Source: Streptacidiphilus pinicola | GTDB taxonomy: Bacteria; Actinomycetota; Actinomycetes; Streptomycetales; Streptomycetaceae | Assembly (NCBI RefSeq): GCF_003258295.1 | Contig: NZ_QKYN01000040.1 | Coordinates: 62,001 to 126,000 of the forward strand | DNA length: 64,000 nucleotides | Direction: 5' to 3' | Shown here: positions 58,387-64,000 of the stretch, piece after piece | How the letters are laid out: every line of letters starts with the position of its first letter | Position numbering within the stretch: the first letter of the stretch is position 1 | Notes under the pieces: model-generated | What the model was told of the DNA's origin: nothing | The model's database searches: none | The model's input: only the letters and a program-made list of their open reading frames with translations | Program-made: the position numbers and the translations under genes

Positions 58387-60786
58387 TCAGGGCAGCTTCC
58401 ACTGCTGGTTGGCGCCGCCGTTGCAGTCCCAGATCTCCAGCCGGGTCCCGTTGGTGACGCCGGCGGCGGGGTCGTCGAGACAGAGCCCCGACTGGGTGCC
58501 CTTGAGGGTGCCGTCCGGCTGGGGCGTCCACTGCTGATTCGGGCCGCCGTTGCAGTCCCACAGCTCGACCAGCGTGCCGCCGGTGGTGCCCTGGCCGGTG
58601 ACGTCGAGGCACTTGCCGTCGTGCGTGAGGGTGCCGTTGGACCAGGTCCACACCTGCGAGGCGGCGCCGTCACAGTCCCAGAGCTGCACCGCCGTGCCGT
58701 CGACGGCGGAGTCGCCCGCGTCGTCGACGCACTTGCCGGGCAGGGCGGAGGTGATGGGGCCGACATGCGGCGGGGCCGGAGTGCCGGGGGTGAGCTTGAA
58801 GTTGTCGAACTCGTCCGTCTGGTATCCGGTCACGCCGAGCCCGGCCTGGCCGTTGGTGAAGCTGCCGTCGGTGGCGCTGCCCACGACACGGCCGTCGATC
58901 TCGGCGGTGAGGGTGGTGTCCTGCATCGTGAGCGAGACGGTGTGCCAGCGACCGGTACCGAGCGCGGTGGCGGTGCCGCTTGCGAGCGTGGTGAAGTTCC
59001 AGTCGGTGTCGCTCTTGTCGAGGGACCAGGCGCCGGTGTCGCTGACGCGCAGGTGGTAGGCGTTCAGGCCGTTGTTGTTGCGGCCCTGCTGGTTGACCCG
59101 GCCCAGGAGTTCGATTGTGCTCGACTGCTCGAAGAGCGTGTCGGCGGAGACGGTGTAGTTGGTCCAGTCACCGTCTCCCATGATCGTGTAGGGCGCGTCG
59201 TAGGGCTCGTCGGTCCAGCGGATCGGCGTGCTCGCCGCCATCTGCCGCAGGCAGGTCCCGGCCCGGCCCCCGCCACAACGGACGGTCTGGAAGGCGCCGT
59301 TCATGTCGGTGAAGTACTTCGGGGACGTCGTGGTGGCGGGCTTCTGGAAGGTGTCCGCGTAGGGCAGCCCGAGCGGTGCGGAAGCCGGGGAGGTGGCGGT
59401 GCCCTTGCCCTGGCCGGGCGTCGTGGTGACGGTGTAGACGTAACCGGGCTTCAGCGTGAGTGCGTAGTGACCGTGGCTCGGGGTGATGTCCTGAGTGTGG
59501 ACGAACCAGTCCGCGGAGCGGTTCGAGCCCAGGTTCGTGGCCCAGACGTGGACCTTGCCGGTGGACAGGCCGCCGGTGACGGTGAGGCGCGCGGTCTGCG
59601 CGGCGGTGGCGTCCACGGTCTCGATGACGGTGCTGTAGTCGTGCTTGTCCGGGGACTTCAGCGTGACGTAGCTGCCGTTGGCGCGGTCGCCGCCGAGGTA
59701 ACCGGAGGCGGCGTCGATGTAGTGCCAGCCGGGCCGGGCGAACTGGGTGGTCTGCGCGGTGACCCAGGTGGTCGAGCCGATGCTGTAGTGGCCGGACCAG
59801 GGCTGGTTCGCGATCGACATGCCGTCGGAGGAGAAGGACAGGTTGGGGTAGAGCGCGGCGATGACGGGCCAGTTGATGTAGGAGGTCATCCTGCCGTCGA
59901 TGTAGTCGCGGTTGATCGCGCGGGCCACCGCCGGGGCGCCGGCGTTCGCGTCCTCGGAACCGTTCTCGCTCGCCCAGAGCGGCTTGCCGAGCGTCTGGGC
60001 GTTCGCGGTGCTGGGGCAGGCGGTGAACGCGCTGTTGTATCCGCAGGGGTAGTGGACGCCGACGATGTCGACGGCCTTCTTGAACGCGGGGTCGGCGGCC
60101 ATGGCGTCGGCGACCGACCAGTCGCTGTCCGCGGCGACGATCTCGGTGGCGGCGTAGCCGTGGGAGACCAGGGCGGCCTTGAGGTGCTCGTACCAGGTCT
60201 TGTCGTAGCCGCGCTCGTTCCAGCCGCCGAGGTAGCTGACCGTCAGGTGGTGCTTGGCGGCACAGCCCATCCAGGACATCAGGTAGTCGATGGTGTCCTG
60301 CGACCAGAAGTTCCCTGACCCGCCGTCGATCCAGCCGGGCGCGCCCCAGGCGAGGCCGTAGAACCTGATGTGCGGGTTGCGGGCCTTGGCCTGTTCCGCG
60401 AGCCACCACTCGTAGCCGTTGTCGCAGTCGACGACGCCCTTGGTGTGCTCGATGCTGGGCTCGGCGCCGTCAGTGGAGTTGGTGTCGCCGCCGATCTCCA
60501 GTTTCAGCGTCTGCAACGAGGCGCCGTAGCCGGGCTTGAACAGGTAGTCCAGCAGCTGGTTACGCTGTCGAGGCGGATAGTCGGCCAGCAGGCGGGAGTT
60601 GCCGCCACCCCCGGAGATCGCACCGACGCCGTCGAACGCCAGTCCCGGCTTGGTGCCGTCGACGGTGATGGTGGGGGAGGTCGGGGCTGCGGCTTGGACG
60701 CCGGGCGCGGCCCCCAGGGCGCCGGCGACGGCGAGGGCCGCGCTGAGCGCGACGCGACAGAAGAAGGGCAGGCTTCGGTGACCCAT
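58387..60786 (-). CDS. Secreted GH59-like beta-galactosidase (galactocerebrosidase type) with ricin-type lectin tail
   Basis: 799 residues from ATG 60786, GGGAG 8 nt upstream. Signal peptide about 1-32. Catalytic domain opens FDGVGAISGGGGNSRLLADY and KLEIGGDTNSTDGAEPS, both very close to the GH59 pattern. The acid/base lies in YLGGWNERGYDKTWY and the nucleophile in PLWASENGSED. A beta-sandwich with concanavalin-like motifs (about 520-660) follows, then three QxW ricin repeats. It hydrolyses beta-galactosides. Likely in an operon with the GH95-like enzyme. Promoter at 60899-60927. Confidence 0.88.
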   Translation of the reverse strand: MGHRSLPFFCRVALSAALAVAGALGAAPGVQAAAPTSPTITVDGTKPGLAFDGVGAISGGGGNSRLLADYPPRQRNQLLDYLFKPGYGASLQTLKLEIGGDTNSTDGAEPSIEHTKGVVDCDNGYEWWLAEQAKARNPHIRFYGLAWGAPGWIDGGSGNFWSQDTIDYLMSWMGCAAKHHLTVSYLGGWNERGYDKTWYEHLKAALVSHGYAATEIVAADSDWSVADAMAADPAFKKAVDIVGVHYPCGYNSAFTACPSTANAQTLGKPLWASENGSEDANAGAPAVARAINRDYIDGRMTSYINWPVIAALYPNLSFSSDGMSIANQPWSGHYSIGSTTWVTAQTTQFARPGWHYIDAASGYLGGDRANGSYVTLKSPDKHDYSTVIETVDATAAQTARLTVTGGLSTGKVHVWATNLGSNRSADWFVHTQDITPSHGHYALTLKPGYVYTVTTTPGQGKGTATSPASAPLGLPYADTFQKPATTTSPKYFTDMNGAFQTVRCGGGRAGTCLRQMAASTPIRWTDEPYDAPYTIMGDGDWTNYTVSADTLFEQSSTIELLGRVNQQGRNNNGLNAYHLRVSDTGAWSLDKSDTDWNFTTLASGTATALGTGRWHTVSLTMQDTTLTAEIDGRVVGSATDGSFTNGQAGLGVTGYQTDEFDNFKLTPGTPAPPHVGPITSALPGKCVDDAGDSAVDGTAVQLWDCDGAASQVWTWSNGTLTHDGKCLDVTGQGTTGGTLVELWDCNGGPNQQWTPQPDGTLKGTQSGLCLDDPAAGVTNGTRLEIWDCNGGANQQWKLP

Positions 60787-60898
60787 GGGTTGGTCTCCCG
60801 GGTGAGGAGGACGGTCGGGGGCCCGCGCACGGGCGCGGTGGTGCCTGGTGCACACGTCGTCTTACGGGTCGGGCTGGCATCCGCGTTCAGTTCTGCTC

Positions 60899-60927
60899 AA
60901 TATGGTTGGCTTCTGAGCATGCGTCAA
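60899..60927 (-). promoter_or_regulatory. Promoter for the GH59-GH95 operon with overlapping inverted repeat
   Basis: Minus strand TTGACG (60927-60922), 17-nt spacer, CATATT (60904-60899), about 113 nt before the GH59 start. The inverted repeat GCTCA-N14-TGAGC (60895-60918) covers the -10 and spacer, as for a repressor. Confidence 0.5.
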
Positions 60928-61011
60928 CACAATCCACCAAATCTGCGCAGCGCCGGTGACCCTCCAGGTCACCCCCCGGCCCGCCCGTGGGCCTCGTAGG
61001 ATCTCCTGATC

Positions 61012-61683
61012 GTGGACGTCTTTACGGGGAAAGAGCTGGTCGCCATCCCGCCGGGAACGGTGACGCTGTCGGACCGGAGGACGCAGCGCAGTTGGCCGGT
61101 CGAGCTCGCGGCCTACCAACTCGGGGCGTTCCCGGTCACGCAGGCGTTGTATGCACGGATCACCGGCGAGCGCCCGAGTACCGCACACGGGGACCGGCTC
61201 CCCGTCGAGTGCGTCTCCTGGTGGGACGCGGCGCGGTTCTGCAACGCCCTGTCCCTGGCCGACGGGCTCGTGCCCGCGTACACCTTCGACGCCGGGGGCG
61301 AGGGTGTCGAGTGGGACATGTCCGCCGACGGGTACCGCCTGCCGACCGAGGCCGAGTGGGAGCACGCCTGCCGTGCGGGTACGGCAGGACCGCGTTACGG
61401 GGACCTGGACGAGATCGCGTGGCATCGCGGAAACGCGCACGAGCGCGTCCACGACGTGGGTGGCAAGCGCCCTAACGCGTGGGGTCTTCACGACATGCTC
61501 GGCAATGTCTGGGACTGGTGCTGGGACGTCTACGACGCCGAGGTCTATGGCACCTACCGGGTACTGCGTGGCGGCGGTTGGTTCGACGAGCACTGGAGCT
61601 GCCGGGCGTCGGCACGACGCCGGAGCCACCCGACCTTCCGAGTCGACGATGTCGGATTCCGCATCGCGCGGTCCCTTGTGTGA
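61012..61683 (+). CDS. SUMF1-fold protein (formylglycine-generating-enzyme-like)
   Basis: 223 residues from GTG 61012. Family landmarks: VAIPPGTVTLSDRR, PVTQALYARITG, PVECVSWWDAARFCNALS, YRLPTEAEWEHACRAG, GLHDMLGNVWDWCWD and VLRGGGWFDEHWSCRASARR, all in order. True FGE has two Cys five residues apart in the last motif (GGSxxCxxxxC); here the first is Asp and only the second remains, so copper-dependent sulfatase activation is unlikely. No sulfatase is encoded nearby. It may act as a binding or ergothioneine-like enzyme; unknown. Confidence 0.85.
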   Translation: MDVFTGKELVAIPPGTVTLSDRRTQRSWPVELAAYQLGAFPVTQALYARITGERPSTAHGDRLPVECVSWWDAARFCNALSLADGLVPAYTFDAGGEGVEWDMSADGYRLPTEAEWEHACRAGTAGPRYGDLDEIAWHRGNAHERVHDVGGKRPNAWGLHDMLGNVWDWCWDVYDAEVYGTYRVLRGGGWFDEHWSCRASARRRSHPTFRVDDVGFRIARSLV

Positions 61684-61889
61684 CGCCCTCTGCATCAGTC
61701 CTGGAGGCGAACTCACCCGTTTGGACGTAACAGATCGGCATGCCCTGCTGGACCCCGCGGGGCGGACCGGGCTACGGGGGCTGTCCAAGCAGTCGGACGG
61801 ACCCGAACGCGGGGGCGAGCGCGGCGCGAGAGGCGGAGGCGTGGGACGCGTCAGATAGTGAAGAGGGGATTCCCTTCGATTGGACGCTC

Positions 61890-63713
61890 ATGGACCGCTA
61901 CCCTCCGATTGCCGAGCACGGGCTGGTGGGCGACCTGCAGACTGCCGCCCTGGTTTCCTCGCAGGGAGTCGTCGACTGGTTCTCCGCTCCCCGGTTCGAC
62001 TCCCCGAGCATCTTCGCCGCCCTGCTCGACCACGACAAAGGCGGCTACTTCCGTATCTCGCCGGACACGGGGCACGAGTCCCGCAAGCAGCTGTACTACC
62101 CGGACACGGCCGTCCTGGTCACCCGGTTCATGTCGCCGGACGGCGTCGGAGAGGTCCTCGACTGCATGGATCCGGCGGGTTCCGAAACCGTCACCGACCG
62201 GCACACCCTCCTGCGCGCGATCCGCTCGGTCCGGGGCACGGTCCGGTTCACCATGGAGTGCCGTCCGCGCTTCGACTACGGCCGTGCCACCCACGACCTG
62301 GACCTCACACCTGACGGAGTGGTGTTCCGGGCCCCTGAGATCACCGCCCACCTCCAGGCCACCTTCCCCGTCGAGCGCGACACCAACGACGCCGTCGGCA
62401 CCGTGACCCTCCACCAGGGCGAGACCGCGGTCGTCCTCCTCACCGTGTGCAGCCCCGTCGGGCCCCCGCCGCCCCCCGTGACCACGGCCGAGGCGGAGGA
62501 GAGGCTCTGGGGGATCGTCGACCACTGGCAGCGCTGGACGCGCGGATCCCGCTACCGCGGCCGCTGGCCGGACATGGTCAACCGGTCCGCCATCACCCTG
62601 AAACTGCTCACCTACGCACCCACCGGCGCCCCGATCGCCGCGGCGACGATGGGCCTGCCCGAACAGGTCGGCGGGGAACGCAACTGGGACTACCGGTACA
62701 CCTGGATCCGCGACGGCTCCCTGTCGATCCGGGCCCTGCTCGACCTCGGGTTCACCGAGGAGGCGACCGCGTTCACCCACTGGATCCGCAACCGGCTCAT
62801 GACCGAACGGGAGCAGGGCAGCAAGGAAGCCCTCAAGATCATGTACCGGGTCGACGGGGAGCCCATTCTGACCGAGGAGATCCTCGAGCACTTCGAGGGA
62901 TACCGCGGCTCCTACCCGGTGCGGGTCGGAAACGCGGCCGCGGACCAGCTCCAACTCGACATCTACGGCGAGGCGCTCTACGGCCTCTCCGAGGGCCGGA
63001 CGGTCGCCATGCAGGCCGACTACCGCGGCTGGAGGGCCCTCGCCGACGCGCTCGACTGGCTGGCCGACTCCTGGGACCGGCCCGACGAGGGCATCTGGGA
63101 GACCCGCGGCGGACGCAAGGACTTCACCTACAGCCGGGTGATGTGCTGGGCCGCCTTCGACCGCGGACTGCGCATGGCCACCCAGTTCAGCCGGCCCGCC
63201 GACACCGAACGCTGGACCAAGGCCCGGGACACCATCCTGGAGCAGGTCATGTCCCGCGGCTGGAGCGAGACGGACAAGGCCTTCGTCCAGCACTACGGCG
63301 CGGACGCCGTCCTGGACGCCTCACTGCTGCTGATGCCCCGGGTGGGCTTCGTGGCGCCCCGGGATCCCACGTGGCTGTCCACCCTGGACGCGATGGACCG
63401 CACGTTGGTCTCGGACAGCCTCGTCTACCGCTACGACCCAGCTGCCTCCCCCGACGGTCTGCGCGGTTCCGAGGGCACCTTCAGTCTGTGCACCTTCCTC
63501 TACGTGGACGCGCTCGCCCGTTCCGGCCGCCTGCGCCAAGCCCGCTACACCTTCGAGAAGATGCAGACCTACGCCAACCACGTCGGCCTGTTCGCCGAAG
63601 AGGTCGGCCCCAGCGGCGAGCAACTGGGCAACTTCCCGCAGGCGTTCACCCACCTCTCGCTCATCACCGCCGCCACCACCCTGGACGAGGCCCTCGACAG
63701 CATGACGGGGTGA
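61890..63713 (+). CDS. GH15 glycoside hydrolase (glucoamylase / trehalase type)
   Basis: 607 residues from ATG 61890; no signal peptide. Starts MDRYPPIAEHGLVGDLQTAA, the usual N-terminus of bacterial GH15 proteins. N-terminal beta-sandwich (about 1-230) includes WFSAPRFDSPSIFAALLD. The (alpha/alpha)6 barrel (about 260-600) has GERNWDYRYTWIRDGSLSIR, LDIYGEALYGLSEGRT, and FAEEVGPSGEQLGNFPQAFTH containing a catalytic Glu. Mycobacterial and streptomycete homologs include trehalases and glucoamylases, so trehalose or maltooligosaccharides are likely substrates. A strong hairpin terminates the gene. Confidence 0.9.
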   Translation: MDRYPPIAEHGLVGDLQTAALVSSQGVVDWFSAPRFDSPSIFAALLDHDKGGYFRISPDTGHESRKQLYYPDTAVLVTRFMSPDGVGEVLDCMDPAGSETVTDRHTLLRAIRSVRGTVRFTMECRPRFDYGRATHDLDLTPDGVVFRAPEITAHLQATFPVERDTNDAVGTVTLHQGETAVVLLTVCSPVGPPPPPVTTAEAEERLWGIVDHWQRWTRGSRYRGRWPDMVNRSAITLKLLTYAPTGAPIAAATMGLPEQVGGERNWDYRYTWIRDGSLSIRALLDLGFTEEATAFTHWIRNRLMTEREQGSKEALKIMYRVDGEPILTEEILEHFEGYRGSYPVRVGNAAADQLQLDIYGEALYGLSEGRTVAMQADYRGWRALADALDWLADSWDRPDEGIWETRGGRKDFTYSRVMCWAAFDRGLRMATQFSRPADTERWTKARDTILEQVMSRGWSETDKAFVQHYGADAVLDASLLLMPRVGFVAPRDPTWLSTLDAMDRTLVSDSLVYRYDPAASPDGLRGSEGTFSLCTFLYVDALARSGRLRQARYTFEKMQTYANHVGLFAEEVGPSGEQLGNFPQAFTHLSLITAATTLDEALDSMTG

Positions 63714-63744
63714 CGCCCTGGGGCGGGTGTCCGCATCCCCGCTG

Positions 63745-63775
63745 ATCCGCCCGGCCGGGCACCGGCCGGGCGGAT
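63745..63775 (+). terminator. 14-bp hairpin terminator after the GH15 gene
   Basis: Perfect arms (63745-63758 and 63762-63775) with a 3-nt loop, 32 nt past the stop codon. No T-run follows, as usual here. Confidence 0.7.
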
Positions 63776-63966
63776 GCCTGTGTCCAGCCACTCGAATGGC
63801 ACAGTCGATGCACACGACCGGCTACGGGGCAGAGCCCTGTCCGGCGTGTCGCCCTCAGGCTCGACGGACAGTCACTAACGTTCCGGGCAAGCCGGACAGA
63901 CGGCTGCCCAGCACCACCGTGCCCCCCGTGCGCTCGACCGGTGCAGGGCCGCGCACGAGGAGAACC

Positions 63967-64000
63967 ATGCAGGCCGCAGAGCCCACCGTCGTGACCGACG
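63967..64000 (+). CDS. Start of a gene cut by the window edge
   Basis: ATG 63967 preceded by GAGGAGA (63957-63963); the readable N-terminus is MQAAEPTVVTD. Too short to identify. The 191 nt before it, after the GH15 terminator, hold no gene and should contain its promoter. Confidence 0.6.
   Translation, partial: MQAAEPTVVTD

Noticed and set aside
56506-60318. A 1270-residue plus-strand frame over the GH95 and GH59 genes
   Set aside because: Shadow of the two glycosidases on the opposite strand, with Gly/Val/Arg-rich nonsense composition.
61012-61683. A sulfatase-activating enzyme with sulfated-glycan degradation nearby
   Set aside because: The first active-site Cys is replaced by Asp and no sulfatase gene is present in the window.
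1-64000. CRISPR arrays, tRNA or rRNA genes, prophage or conjugative elements
   Set aside because: No evenly spaced direct repeats, no cloverleaf or rRNA-like stretches and no integrase, phage or transfer proteins were found on either strand.

Overview
The window reads as chromosomal DNA of a filamentous actinomycete, most likely Streptomycetaceae (Streptomyces, Kitasatospora or Streptacidiphilus type). The evidence is very high GC, GTG/TTG starts with purine-rich Shine-Dalgarno sites, sugar ABC importers without their own ATPase, paired SpoIIE-type phosphatases, DUF5994 proteins, and many secreted glycosidases. No rRNA, tRNA, CRISPR array, intact insertion sequence or prophage was seen.

Region 1 (1-30.4 kb) is a carbohydrate-use island. 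It starts with a truncated secreted protein, then a LysR regulator divergent from an aldo/keto reductase and a secreted GH42-like enzyme with a B-lectin tail. Two binding-protein-dependent sugar importers follow (4.7-7.9 and 8.0-11.3 kb). A second GH42-like enzyme, with a different C-terminal module, comes next. It sits with an unusual regulator in which a catalytically dead IS630-type transposase is fused to a ROK protein. A conventional ROK repressor then precedes a leftward operon (27.4 to 17.4 kb): ThuA-like protein, Gfo/Idh/MocA oxidoreductase, GH38 alpha-mannosidase, DUF2264 protein, and a second GH38. Divergent from it run a 2-hydroxyacid dehydrogenase, a ROK sugar kinase and a second ThuA-like protein. 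I infer secreted glycosidases releasing oligosaccharides, uptake through importers energised by a shared MsiK-type ATPase, intracellular alpha-mannoside cleavage, then oxidation and phosphorylation of the sugars.

Region 2 (30.5-42.7 kb) is mixed: a DUF5666/PepSY-like secreted protein, an HTH-NB-ARC-TPR regulator, and a secreted protein that resembles the flanking parts of large S8 proteases without the protease, next to an S53 peptidase. Then come an AraC regulator divergent from a cupin-hydrolase operon, two TetR regulators with clear inverted-repeat operators, an SDR enzyme, and decayed remnants of an MFS transporter and an FAD monooxygenase.

Region 3 (42.7-55.4 kb) looks like a stress or signalling accessory region: a CBS-pair protein, four DUF5994 paralogs, two SpoIIE/PP2C phosphatases (one PAS, one PAS-PAS-GAF), a DEAD-box helicase next to a cold-shock protein with a strongly folded leader, a flotillin-like SPFH protein and several small zinc-site proteins. 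A CGGAGTA motif lies about 100 nt upstream of four of these genes, and a 40-nt element recurs upstream of two others.

Region 4 (55.5-64 kb) returns to glycan degradation: secreted GH95-like and GH59-like enzymes with ricin-type lectin tails, a SUMF1-fold protein lacking one of the FGE active-site cysteines, and a GH15 glucoamylase/trehalase, ending at the start of a further gene. Everything here comes from reading the sequence; no database search was run.
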